Below are positions 1 through 14,207 of a stretch of DNA of 64,000 bases, piece by piece; the first letter of the stretch is position 1, and each line of letters opens with the position of its first letter. A program made the position numbers and the translations under genes. The notes beneath the pieces were generated by a model. The model was not told where the DNA came from. It did no database searches and saw only the letters and a program-made list of their open reading frames with translations. Source of the DNA: Mesomycoplasma bovoculi M165/69 (GTDB lineage: Bacteria > Bacillota_I > Bacilli_A > Mycoplasmatales > Metamycoplasmataceae); the NCBI RefSeq assembly GCF_000524555.1, contig NZ_CP007154.1, positions 186,001 through 250,000 on the forward strand, read 5' to 3'.

Positions 1-36
1 TGTTTGCTTTTTTTCAAAAAAGTGGTATGGAAACAA

Positions 37-57
37 TATAATTTTTGTATTTATAAT
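37..57 (+). promoter_or_regulatory. Two -10 boxes upstream of the first repeat protein
   Basis: Two exact TATAAT hexamers lie at 37-42 and 52-57, 34 and 19 bases before the ATG at 76. An AAGGA ribosome-binding site is at 65-69. No convincing -35 box is visible. Which hexamer is used cannot be told from sequence. Confidence 0.5.
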
Positions 58-75
58 TTATTTTAAGGATAATTG

Positions 76-1455
76 ATGATTTTTAAAAAGCGATTTTTTA
101 TTTTAGGGGGTTCTGCATTAATTGGAACTTTGGCTATTGGTGTTGGTTTAGGGATTGGATTATCAACTAAAAAAAACTTTGCTAAGATCGAAGAACAAGA
201 ATTATTTGAAAATAAAAATGAAACAGAAACTGTTCAAGAAACATTGAAAAATATGCACAACTTGTGAAATAAAGGGATATTTTTTCCCACAAGTTTATTA
301 AAACATCAAGAAGATATAGATTATTTTTTAGATAATTTACCCGATGATTTATGAGGGCAATATGAACATAATACAAATTTTATAAAAATGAATGTTAGTA
401 TTATTAATTTGTCTCATTTTTACTTAAAATCTCAATTAGCAATTAATCCTAATTTTTTTGAAAATAATTATAAAAAATGAGATACATTTTTCGAAAAATT
501 AAAAGCAGCTCTTATTAAAAAATATCCAAATTATAAATCTGCAATTAGTAATAAATTGCATTTACTTTATAATAAATACAAGATTATAAATGAAGATTTA
601 TATGATAAATACAAATTTATAAATAACTACTTTACAAAAGAAAATAATAACTCAATCCAAAATTGAGAAGTGAATTATACTGAAGAAGATAAAAAACAAG
701 CAGAAGAGAAATTGAATCCATTAAGAATAATATGAAATCGTTTTCCATCTTTTCGCTGAGATAACTTGCTAACAACCCAAGGACAAATCAATTATTTTTT
801 AAATAATTTACCAAATAATTTGGAATTTCCATCTGAATGATTACGTTCATCTAGTTTAGAAAACTTGGTAGCTTTCTATCTTAATTCTCAATTAGCAGTA
901 AATCCTAATTTTTTTGCTAATGATTATAAAAAAATTAGTGAATTTTTTGAAAAATTAGAACTTTCTCTAATTAATAAATACCCAGCATATAGAATTATCA
1001 TTAGTGAATATTTTAATATTTTTTATATTCAAATACAAAGGAATTCAATAAATAAAAATAATAATTCAAGTCAAAATTTAATATCTACTGAAACTAATTA
1101 TAATAAAGAAGACAAAAAAGAAGTTGAAGAAAAATTAAACCCTTTAAAAGGATTGTGAAATTTAACTGGAATTTTTTTAACAAAAAATAATTTACTAACA
1201 ACCCAAGGACAAATCAATTATTTTTTAAATAATTTACCAGATAATATAGATCTAAGTTCTGAAAATCTTTTCGCTTTTAATTTATTAGGTTTTTATTTGA
1301 AGTCCCAATTAACAATTAATCCTAATTTTTTTAATGATGATGGTGAGAAAAAGTGAAATGAATTTTTTAAAAAATTGGAAACAGCTCTTATTAAAAAATA
1401 CCCAAGTCAAGAAAATGATATTAAAAATATGTTCAAACACAATAGCATATATTAA
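76..1455 (+). CDS. Membrane-anchored protein with three tandem repeats
   Basis: Function unknown. The 459-aa protein begins with two Lys/Arg-rich residues and a Gly-rich hydrophobic segment (about residues 8-30) with no lipobox Cys, so a signal anchor is likely and the rest should face outside. The remainder is three related modules of about 100-110 aa (roughly residues 57-170, 215-325 and 359-459). Each carries a 'YFL.NLP' motif, then 'FYL.SQL.(I/V)NPNFF', then a 'KYP' near its end. Two linkers share 'EDKK..EEKLNPL'. Seven or so in-frame TGA codons are read as Trp. The ATG at 76 is chosen because AAGGA lies six bases upstream; a TTG at 73 is possible but less likely. The next gene carries one more copy of the module, so the two are paralogs. 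Confidence 0.85.
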
Positions 1456-1565
1456 AATTAAAAGTTTAAATTTTTAGTTGAAATCAATTAATAAATATTT
1501 GTGATTTATTTAAAAAAAACATTTTAATATTTTATGAAATTGCATAATCACTAATATTAATGTAA

Positions 1566-1585
1566 AATTTATGGGAACATAAATT
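1566..1585. promoter_or_regulatory. Inverted repeat at the promoter of the second repeat protein
   Basis: AATTTATG and CATAAATT form a perfect 8-bp inverted repeat around a GGAA loop. It is followed directly by AT-rich sequence with a TATATA stretch and then the AAAAGGA ribosome-binding site before the ATG at 1611. It could be an operator or a 5' hairpin; this is inference from position only. Confidence 0.35.
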
Positions 1586-1610
1586 ATATATAGTATGAAA
1601 AGGACATTTT

Positions 1611-2633
1611 ATGACAAAGAAAAAAATATTTTTAATTCTTGGAGCATCTACCTTAGGTGTGTCAGTGGCTACAGGTTTAGGAGTTTATTATAGCAATCAA
1701 AGTCTAACTAGTGGAACTGGTAATGGAGTAGGTGTTGACTCAACTAATGAAAAAATTGAAAAAGAACCTGGTAAGGTTCAACCTTTTGAACCATCTAAGC
1801 AAGTTGAACCAAAAAATAAAGCCGAAAATGAAGATAAATCCAAATTAGCCCAAAATCAGCTAGCACCAAACAAAGATAATAAAGATGAAATTCCTAAAAC
1901 TCAACCAAAAGTAGAAAATATAGATAAAAATGAAACAAAAAGTCCAACAAAAACAGAACAGCAACCAGAATTAAAGCAAGAGGACCAAAAAATTGAACCC
2001 TTACAAAAAGAAGAATCAAATAAGGAAAAAGATTCAACTATCTCTGATTCAAAAGAAAAAGTAGAATTAACTCAAGAAAAACCAAATAAAAATCCACAAG
2101 TTGAACAACAAGAACCTATTAAAAGAGAAGAGACTTTGAAAGAAAAAATAGCAAGAATTGAAACACTTTCTGATGAAGAATTGGAGAATATTTCAAAATT
2201 ACAGAATATAGATTGAGAAGACGGGGAAAAAGTAGACAATGAATTACTAAAAAGAAAATCGCAATACACAGAGCAAGATAAACAAGCAGTTGATGAAAAA
2301 TTAAAAGTTTTAAACACACTTTGAAACACACCTTCATCCGAGTTTCTTAAAGATTTAGATAAAAATTTAATTACAACCTCACAACAAATGGCTTACTTTT
2401 TTAAAAATTTGCCAGATACACTAGATCCAAATATTGGTGCTAACTTAGCAACATTTTATATTCATTCTCAAGAAAAAATCAACCCTCAATTAACATCCAC
2501 TCCAGAAACGCGACAAAAATTGCTTCAAGAATTACAAGAGCAATTGAAGAAAAAATATCCACAAAACACTCACATTAATGATTATGTAAAAATTATATCT
2601 ACTGGAGAAAGTGGAACATTAAAATCTCAATAA
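1611..2633 (+). CDS. Membrane-anchored K/E/P/Q-rich protein with one C-terminal repeat module
   Basis: Function unknown. The 340-aa product starts MTKKKIFLILGAS, a signal anchor with a Gly-rich hydrophobic segment to about residue 27 and no lipobox. Residues 35-190 are low-complexity and rich in Lys, Glu, Pro and Gln, which suggests an extended, charged stalk. The last 110 residues match the module repeated three times in the preceding gene: 'DKQAVDEKL', then 'TTSQQMAYFFKNLP', then 'FYIHSQEKINP', then 'KKKYP'. Two in-frame TGA codons are Trp. AAAAGGAC lies seven bases before the ATG. A surface protein assembled from the same building block as its neighbour is the best reading. Confidence 0.85.
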
Positions 2634-2654
2634 TCAATAAATTCACTGTCATAC

Positions 2655-2680
2655 AAAAGCCTAAAACATTTAGGCTTTTT
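2655..2680 (+). terminator. Rho-independent terminator
   Basis: AAAAGCCTAAA and TTTAGGCTTTT form an 11-bp stem around an ACA loop, followed by more T residues. It follows the stop codon of the second repeat protein by about 20 bases. Confidence 0.75.
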
Positions 2681-2745
2681 TACATTTTATCTTTATTTTT
2701 ATAGCTTTTTCAAAATTGATTAATACAAAATTTGTTTGAAAATAT

Positions 2746-2778
2746 AAAAAAACATCATTTAAATAATGATGTTTTTTT
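2746..2778 (-). terminator. Terminator of gap
   Basis: AACATCATT and AATGATGTT pair around a TAAAT loop, with A and T runs outside the stem. It sits just past the stop codon of gap on the minus strand and could act in both directions. Confidence 0.7.
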
Positions 2779-2797
2779 GTTTAAAATAATTTAAAAA

Positions 2798-3814
<1,017 letters not shown>

Positions 3815-3931
3815 ATTTTTCCTTTTTTTCTATAATAATTAAATAATCATATAAATTTTACCACTTTCCTAAATTTGTTTAAAATAATAAATAAATAAAA
3901 TATTAAACTTAAATTCATAAGGCAGTTCGTT

Positions 3932-5866
3932 ATGGAATATTCAGCAGAAAAATTAAAAGTTTTAAAAGGTCTCGAGGCAGTTCGAAAACGTCCGGGAATG
4001 TACATCGGTTCTACAGATTCGCAAGGCTTCCATCATTTGGTTTGGGAAATTTTTGACAACAGTGTTGATGAAGCACTTGCTGGTTTTGCTAATAAAATTT
4101 GACTAACCATTAAATTGGATGGTTCAATTGAAGTAGCTGATAATGGGCGAGGAATTCCTGTTGACAAACACCAAAGTGGCAAAACTGGAGTTGAATTAGT
4201 TTTTAGTGACTTGCATGCCGGTGGGAAATTTTCTAGTGATGTTTATAAAAGTGCTGCTGGACTTCATGGAGTTGGTTCTTCTGTTGTAAATGCCCTTAGT
4301 TCAAAAGTTGAAGTTTGAGTTTTTCGTAATAAAAAAAGTTATTTTACAGCTTTTGAAAATGGTGGATACTTAACTCAACCTACTAAAGAAATCGACAAAA
4401 CTCAAAAACAAGGAACCACTGTTCGCTTTTGGCCTGATTTTAAAATTTTTGGAAAACAAGAATTTGATGCCAATTTAATTGCTCAACGTTTACAAGAAAC
4501 CTCTTTTTTGATTTCCAATCTTGAAATTCACTTTAGTGATGAAAGAAGCGGATTATCTCAAGTTTTTCTAAATAAAAAAGGGTTAATTGATTTTATTGAG
4601 CATTTGGCCAAGGGCAAAAATAAAATTCATGAAAAACCTATATTTTTTAAAGGAAAACAACAAGAAATTGAACTTGAATTCGCATTTTTATATGTTGATG
4701 ACTCTGAAGAAAATACTTTTAGTTTTGCAAATAATGTTAAAACTAATCAAGGCGGAACTCACATTAATGGTTTAAAAAATGCATTAATTAGAGCCTTTAA
4801 TGATTATTCAAGACAAAAAAACTTAGTAAAAAATAAAGTTGAATTTGAATATAATGATATTAAAAATGGACTTTGTGCAGTTGTTTCATTGCGAATTCCA
4901 GAGCCAATTTTAGAATTTGTTGGTCAAACCAAAGATAAACTTAGCACATCAGCGGCAAAAGTTGTAACTGAAGAAGTTATTTACAGCTCTTTAATGTCAT
5001 ACTTACAACAAAATAAAGAGATTTCAAGCAAAATTATTACACATATAAATCAATCTTATCAAAATAGGATGGAGGAAAAGCAAGCTAAAATTGAAAGTAA
5101 AACCAGTAAATCTGTTTCCAAAGAGCAAAAAATTTTATCAGGAAAACTAACTCCAGCACAAAGTAAAAAACCTTTTGAAAGAGAATTATTTTTGGTTGAA
5201 GGTGAATCTGCGGGCGGGAGTGCCAAGTTGGGCCGGAATAGGCTTTATCAAGCAATTTTACCCTTGAAAGGTAAAATAGTCAACGCTGAAAAAACCAAGT
5301 TAGTTGATTTACTTAAAAATGAAGAAATTGTTGCAATTATTAGTGCACTTGGCACTGGAATTGGTACTAGTTTTAACATTAAGAATTTAAATTATCACAA
5401 AATTATTATTATGACAGATGCTGATACCGATGGTGCACACATTCAAATTCTAATTTTAACCTTCTTTTTCCGTTATTTTAAGTCTTTAATTCAAAATGGA
5501 CATGTTTATATTGCACAGCCACCTTTATATAAATTAACCTATAAAAATAAAGAAGAAATGTACATTTGAGATGAACAAAAGCTTGCTGAATTTTTAAATA
5601 AAAAACCAGGAGCTCAAATTCAAAGATACAAAGGACTTGGAGAAATGAATGCTGCTCAATTATGAGAAACAACTATGGATCCACAAAATCGCTCTTTAAT
5701 TAGAGTTACAATGGCGGATGAAAATATTATTAAAGATAGAATTTATACTTTAATGGGAGATAGGGCTGATATACGTAAGGAGTGAATTGAACAAAATGTA
5801 GACTTTTCGCTTGAAGATTCTTTTATTAAACAACTAGGAGAAGAAAAACCAAATTATGAAAAATAA
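3932..5866 (+). CDS. parE: DNA topoisomerase IV subunit B
   Basis: ATPase subunit of topoisomerase IV, which unlinks daughter chromosomes. The 644-aa protein has the GHKL ATP-binding motifs: FDNSVDEAL near residue 41, DNGRGIP near residue 70 and [13 protein letters not shown] near residue 110. The TOPRIM motifs follow: [15 protein letters not shown] near residue 424 and DADTDGAHI near residue 496. I call it ParE and not GyrB because parC follows directly. The ATG at 3932 is the first in frame and gives a normal family N-terminus; the ribosome-binding site (AAGG) is weak. Its last 11 bases overlap the start of parC, so the two are translationally coupled. Confidence 0.97.
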
Positions 5867-8462
5867 TTTACAAGCTGTTATTGATGCATCATTAGAGCAA
5901 ATAGTTGCTGAAAAATTTATTCGATATTCTAAGTATGTTATTCAAAATCGAGCAATTCCAGATGTTCGAGATGGTCTGAAACCTGTGCAGCGTCGGATTT
6001 TATATTCAATGTGAAATTTAGGACTAAAAAAAGACAAACCCTATAAAAAATCTGCTAGAGTTGTTGGAGATGTTATTGGTAAATATCACCCTCATGGTGA
6101 TAGTTCAATTTATGATGCTTTAGTTCGTATGTCTCAAGAGTGAAAAATGAATGTTCCTCTTGTAGACATGCATGGAAATAAAGGTTCTATTGATGATGAT
6201 CCAGCTGCAGCGATGCGTTATACTGAAACACGTTTAGAAGAAATTAGCAATGATTTATTAGAACTTATTAGCAAAAATGTTGTTAGTTGGACACCTAATT
6301 TTGATGATAGTGAAAAAGAGCCTACTGTCTTGCCAACAATTTTTCCTAATTTATTAGTCAATGGTGCTATTGGAATTGCCTCAGGATTTGCAACTGATAT
6401 TCCGCCACACAATCTAGGGGAAGTTATAGATGGCTGCATAGCAATGCTAAATAATAAAAATATTTCAATTGCTGAACTTGGCTCAATTATTCAAGGGCCA
6501 GATTTTCCAACAGGTGGAATCATCTATGGAAAAGAAGGTATAAGAGACGCTTTTGCAACTGGCAAAGGTCGTTTAACTTTAACAGCAAAATATGAAATTA
6601 TTGAAGATAAAAATCAAAGACTTATTCAAATTAGTCAAATTCCCTTTGGGATTGCTAAAGCAAACTTGATTCGCCAAATTGATGACATTAAATTTGAACA
6701 AAAAGTCTATGGAATTAAAGAAGTTGTTGATCAATCAGATCGAAATGGAATTTTAATCAATGTTGAATTAGAAGCTGATGCCAACATTGATTTAATTATT
6801 AATTATCTTTTACAAAAAACTGATTTGCAAATTTATTATTCATACAATAGCATTGCAATTTGTGATAATTCACCAAAGTTGCTTTCAATTAAACAACTAG
6901 TTGGTTATTATTTAGACCATCTTGAAAAAATTAAATTTGCAGAATTGGAATTTGATTTTGCTAAAAATGAGAAAAAATTAGAAATTACTAAAGGTTTTTT
7001 AAGAGTTGCAGATATTACAGATGAAGTTATTAAAGTAATTCGGGCATCAGATAATTCTAAAGCCGGAGTTATTGCAGATCTTATTAAGTATTTTCAATTT
7101 AGCCCTTTGCAAGCTGAAGCAATTGCACAAATGCGTTTATATAGATTGTCCAAAATTGATCAACAAATGTTTTTAAAAGATAAAGAAGAACTTGAAAATA
7201 CTCTTAAAAAACTTCAACTTTTAATTAATGATAAAGAAGAATTTAAAAAATATTTAATTGAACTTTTGCTATCTGTCAAAAGCAAACATCAAAGACCACG
7301 TTTAACTCAAATTATTGATAAAAATTTGAATGTCAAAATTAATTATGATCAGCTAGTTAAAGAAGAATTTTTCTTTTTTAGTATTTCCAAAAATGGTTTT
7401 TACAAAAAAATGTCTATAAAAACCAACATAATTGAAGAAATCAGCAAGCTACCAGTTGCAGAAAAAGATTTTTTAATTTCACTAGATATGGTTAGTTCAA
7501 AAGATAAAATTTTTCTCATCACTAACCTAGGAAATTTGATTACACTTTTACCTCATGCACTAGAGGAAAGTCAACTTAAGCAATCAGGTATTGATCTAAA
7601 AACTAAATTGGCTTTTGGACATAAAGAATACATTATTGCAGCTATTCCTGTTTCTAACATTGAAAACCAATCATTAATTTTAGTCAGTTTGGCTGGTTTA
7701 GCTAAACGTGTTTCACTAGATAATTTTGCCAATTATAAACATAATAAAATTACAAACATTTTTAAACTAAAAGATAGCAATGAATTAATTAGTTGTCATT
7801 TAGGTGAAAATAATGCTAATATTGCAATTTTCACTTCATTGAATCGTGGTTTAAAAGTTAGTGAAACAGATGTGCCAATTTATGGCAAAAATTCAGCTGG
7901 TGTGCGCTTAATAAATTTACGAACAAATGAAAGCATTTCTGGAACAGCTTTAATTTGTGAAGATGAAAAAGTTTTAATTTTTGATCATTGATCAAGATTT
8001 GATCAACTTTTGCCAGGGAATATTCTTTTTGGTCAACGAGGAAGCACTCCTAAAAAAATAGAAACCAATCTAGATTTTTCAAAACCAATAATGAGCGCTT
8101 CTGCTTTTAATTCTAATTTTGGAATTTTTGATTTTAGTGATTTGATTAAGATTTATAATATAAATGAAGCAACAAGTTTAAAGGCAAGTTCTAAAAAGTG
8201 TTATAAAATTTTAAGGTTGCCAGCAAAACCAGAGTTAAAAAATGAAGTTAAATTCGAACCTAAAGTTGAGACAAAAAGCAAAACTATCAATAAAACAAAG
8301 GAAAAACTAGAGTCAAAAGTTCAAAAACCTACCAAAAGTGAAAATGAACAAACTAAAGTTTTTAATTTTGATGAAGCTTTGCAAAGAGCTAAAACCAAAT
8401 TACAACAAGTTAATGAATTAGATATTGATGCATTACTTAAAAAATTCGAAGAGGATGAATAA
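5856..8462 (+). CDS. parC: DNA topoisomerase IV subunit A
   Basis: DNA-cleaving subunit of topoisomerase IV. The 868-aa protein shows the usual N-terminal breakage-reunion domain: [18 protein letters not shown], then HPHGDSS, then the catalytic Tyr at about residue 122 in MRYTETR. The residues that match quinolone positions 80 and 84 of E. coli ParC are Ser83 and Asp87, the usual susceptible-type residues. A C-terminal beta-pinwheel region runs to about residue 770. The last 100 residues are Lys/Glu-rich and poorly conserved. Several TGA codons are Trp. It overlaps parE by 11 bases, and ileS begins one base after its stop. Confidence 0.97.
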
Positions 8463-8463
8463 T

Positions 8464-11104
<2,641 letters not shown>

Positions 11105-11112
<8 letters not shown>

Positions 11113-11755
11113 AACTAATTTAATAAATGAAATTACAAACAAAACTAAAGTTAAATTTCAAGAGAAAATAACTAAACTAGGTAAAAAAAGAATCTATATA
11201 AATATAGCTATTTTACTCATAGTTGTTTTTGTTTGTCTTTTAATTGATCAATTAAGTAAAAATCTAGTTTTTAGTGATGCAGATTATAATGATAAATTTA
11301 GTGTTATTAACAAAGTTTACAACTGAGGTTTTATAGGTTTTAGACCTTTATTACATCATGGCGTTACCACTAAAATTGATAATTTAGTTGGCTTTACAGG
11401 AATCCATATTTTTGCTTTTGCATTAACTATTTTTTTATTGATTTTTATTCCTTTTTCAAAGCATTATGCATATGCATTTTTCTTATCTATTTTATTAGCT
11501 GGTAATTGAGGAAATGAATTAGATAGATTTATTAACGACAATTCAGTTAAAGACTTAATATTTATCCCTTATCGAGATAATGGAACTTTTAACTTTGCAG
11601 ATGTCTTTATTTTTTTAGGACCATCTGGATTTGCCTTAGTTTATTTCATTGATTATATTTTAGAGAAATATAAAAATTCAAATAATAAAAAAAGCACAAA
11701 TGATGATCAAGTTGGTGGTTCTGATTTAGAAAATTTTGAATCAGACAAAAAATAA
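11105..11755 (+). CDS. lspA: Prolipoprotein signal peptidase
   Basis: Aspartyl membrane protease that removes the signal peptide of lipid-modified prolipoproteins, acting after Lgt (present at 21454). The 216-aa protein has four predicted membrane segments after a basic N-terminal extension of about 35 residues. The two catalytic Asp residues are D140 in GNELDRF and D166 in NFADVF. The C-terminal 30 residues are polar and rich in Asn, Ser and Asp. The start is the GTG at 11105, inside the 3' end of ileS. The lipoproteins processed would include the one encoded at 56332-58647. Confidence 0.95.
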
Positions 11756-11816
11756 ATTTAAAATAAGGATATAATCTTAATTTATTCTATTTTGTTAAAA
11801 ATAAAAATAAGTAAAT

Positions 11817-11853
11817 AAAATGCACTTTTGTTAGAAAAATGTGCATTTTTTTG
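11817..11853 (+). terminator. Terminator after the parE-lspA operon
   Basis: AAAATGCAC pairs with GTGCATTTT across a 15-base loop, followed by T residues. It ends the transcript about 60 bases after the lspA stop. Confidence 0.7.
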
Positions 11854-11985
11854 TAATATAAGTAAATAGTAAATAATTTAAAAAAAAATATAAAAGAAAT
11901 TCAACATATATTTGCAACTGTTATGTTTATAATTTATATAATTTTACAAAATGATTTGAATATTTTTGCCAAGGAGATAGCATAA

Positions 11986-13238
11986 GTGAAATTGTTTTTA
12001 AAAAATCAGGATAATGAAGAAACTACTTTTTGCACCAGAAGCAACAAGTTACCAAAAGCGCAACAAACAATTTTTGTTAGACCACCATTTATAGTTGAGT
12101 TTAATTTGGTTGGTACTCAATTAAAAATATCAACATTATTTAACCATTTGGATAGCACTTCAAAAACTAATAGAAAAGATTATCGAGAAGCAAGAGTAGA
12201 TACTTCTAAATTATTTTACAAAAAATTCATTTCTAATCAAGGTGTGCAAGAAATTAGTGAATTTTTAGCACTTGGACACGTGTTAGATTAGAAGCTGCTA
12301 AAAATTCCAAATTTAAACCAGATTTAGTCATTTATGGAGGAGATACTTGCATTAAAAATGAAAATTATTTTTTTATCAAAGAATTGTTAAAAAATCATCC
12401 AACAATTCATTCTACTTTAAGTGTAGATCAAGATATGACTAATCCTTCATACAATTATCGTTTTATTACCTCACTTGGAAGCTCTCGGCTTTACTCCAAT
12501 CAATATGATAAAATGCTATACATTAATTCTTCTAATGATTTAAATGTTAATAAAGTTGAAAGTGCTGGTCAAGATTTTAAAATTGATCTTTACAAAGTTT
12601 TTGAACAGTGGTTAAAAGATGACGTAGATATTAATCAATATTATAAAAATTGATTAGAAAAAGATGTAGATAATGTGAATTCGGATTCAAAAATTAAAAA
12701 TGAGAAAGTATTTATTAAATCTAAAATTTCAGACCACGCTCCGGTCTTTACAGATATCCAAGTGAAAACTGATACTATCTTACCTACCATACAATTGTCT
12801 GAAATTTTAATTCCTGATACCAATTATCATAAACAAAAAAACACAATTAGAATAGCTCATTGAAACATTCTTAATTATGGACTTGCACTAAATAGTTCTA
12901 AATCAAAATTGAATGAAATAAAAATAAAAGCTAAAATGATTGCTAATATAGCTTATAATTCTGGTTTTGATATTGTAGGCCTAACAGAAATTAATAATGG
13001 CAAGGGAGAAAGTGTGCAATTCATTTTAGACGAGCTAAATAAAATGGATAAAAGTCAATCTTATCAAATGATTATTCAAAATGTTGCAGATACTAACATA
13101 CCTGAAGCATTACTATTGTCAAACCAATTTGGAAGAGCACAACAAGAACAAGTGGCAGTTATTTATAATAAAAAAATAGCACAAATCAATGATGCTTGAT
13201 CTTACATTAGTCCTATCAAAAATTATGCTAAAGATTAA
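11986..13238 (+). pseudogene. Decayed MnuA-like nuclease with halves in reversed order
   Basis: Remains of a mycoplasma secreted nuclease of the endonuclease/exonuclease/phosphatase (EEP) fold. A GTG at 11986 with a good AAGGAGA site opens a frame matching the C-terminal half of the domain (FVRPPF, then FNHLDS). That frame stops at 12291. The homology continues one frame over from about 12270 ('EAAKNSKFKPDLVIYGGDT', then ISDHAPVF) to about 12760. After a linker, the N-terminal half of an EEP domain follows (IRIAHWNILNYG, then GLTEIN, then QEQVAVIYN), ending at 13238. So the C-half comes first and the N-half second. The Asn of the catalytic GDxN motif is Cys here (GGDTC). No signal peptide remains. 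Known family nucleases digest host DNA for nucleotides; this copy should be inactive. Confidence 0.7.
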
Positions 13239-13309
13239 TATTTATTTTAATATAGTAAGCTAATAGAATTCTATAATTTTATTTATTTATAATTTGACTA
13301 AATAACTAT

Positions 13310-13390
13310 TTATTTTTTACTAACTTGTCACTCACCTCATTTTGGATTATCCCCAACAAATTTAATAATATTTTTTTCTTTTAATGTTTT
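13310..13390 (-). pseudogene. Remnant of a winged-helix/AlbA_2-type protein C-terminus
   Basis: On the minus strand, 26 codons read NIKKEKNIIKFVGDNPKWGE and end WQVSKK before a stop. This matches the tail of the AlbA_2-type protein at 19795-21321, which has KNKNIKYVGSAKTGKW near its end. Both Trp codons are TGA. An A-rich stretch just upstream breaks the frame, and a further frame continues the likeness (FIKTLKEK). It is a small relic with no start. Confidence 0.4.
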
Positions 13391-13425
13391 AATAAATTTT
13401 TTAAAATTTTAGTGCTAATGCAAAA

Positions 13426-13452
13426 TAGCTCATTGAAACATTCTTAATTACA
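13426..13452 (+). repeat. 27-bp copy of the nuclease HWNILNY segment
   Basis: These 27 bases are identical to 12851-12877, which encode part of RIAHWNILNY in the nuclease relic. Similarity fades after that but a few codons remain alike (the asparagine-rich 'PNSY' stretch). It is a third, non-coding fragment of the same gene family. Confidence 0.65.
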
Positions 13453-13652
13453 AAATTTCACCAAATAGTTACAAAACAAATAATTGTAAAATTATTTATA
13501 TCCATTTTATTGAGTATCTAATAAAATTGATAATAAAATAACAAAACAATTTGCATAATAATATAATTATTTTGCTTTTTAAAAAATTCTTAACTTTATT
13601 TATAAAAACTATATTGACCTTAATTAATTCAAACTATTCTAAGAGGAGATAA

Positions 13653-14207
13653 ATGAAAATTATTGTTGGGCTAGGAAATCCAGGTGATAAGTATGAAAAT
13701 ACAAGACACAATGTTGGTTTTATGGTTGTTGATGCACTTGCAGAAAAACTAAATGTTCAATTTGATCACAAATTAAGAACAGGAGTTTATGCCAAATATC
13801 AAGATTTAATTATTGCCAAACCTTTAACATATATGAATAATTCAGGTTTTTTTGTTAAAGAACTCCTAAATTTTTATAAAGAGGACATTAAAAATGTTGT
13901 CGTTGTTTATGATGATTTAGATTTTTCAGTAGGACAAGCTGTAATGAGATTAAAAGGTTCATCTGGAGGTCAAAATGGGATGAAAAGTATTATTGAGCAA
14001 ACTGGCACTACTGAAATTAAAAGATTAAAAATTGGTATTGGTCGTCAAGGTGATGCAGCAGCTTATGTACTATCACCTTTTGACCAACAACAAAAAGCCA
14101 AAATAGATGAGGTAATTAAGCAAGCTGTTGAAATTCTAATGTTTTATCATAACAATAGTTTTTTATCAGCTGTTGAAGTTTTTAATGTTAATAAAGACAA
14201 AGCCTAA
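13653..14207 (+). CDS. pth: Peptidyl-tRNA hydrolase
   Basis: Frees peptidyl-tRNA that drops off ribosomes, recycling tRNA. The 184-aa length is typical. The N-terminal motif MKIIVGLGNPG is intact, with Asn9, and the catalytic His is His19 in NTRHNVGF. DDLDF and GGQNGMKSI follow as expected. AGAGGAGA is placed eight bases before the ATG. The gene overlaps tilS by 23 bases, and ftsH follows; pth-tilS-ftsH is a conserved order in Firmicutes and mollicutes. Confidence 0.97.
   Translation: MKIIVGLGNPGDKYENTRHNVGFMVVDALAEKLNVQFDHKLRTGVYAKYQDLIIAKPLTYMNNSGFFVKELLNFYKEDIKNVVVVYDDLDFSVGQAVMRLKGSSGGQNGMKSIIEQTGTTEIKRLKIGIGRQGDAAAYVLSPFDQQQKAKIDEVIKQAVEILMFYHNNSFLSAVEVFNVNKDKA

Larger units (their letters stand above)
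13239..13652. other. Gene-poor stretch with two decayed fragments
   Basis: These 414 bases hold no intact gene. They contain a minus-strand remnant of a winged-helix C-terminus (13310-13390) and a third fragment of the nuclease N-terminal motif (from 13426). The rest is AT-rich and leads to the pth promoter region. A TTGACC at 13614-13619 could be the pth -35 box, but I see no strong -10 partner. Confidence 0.5.
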
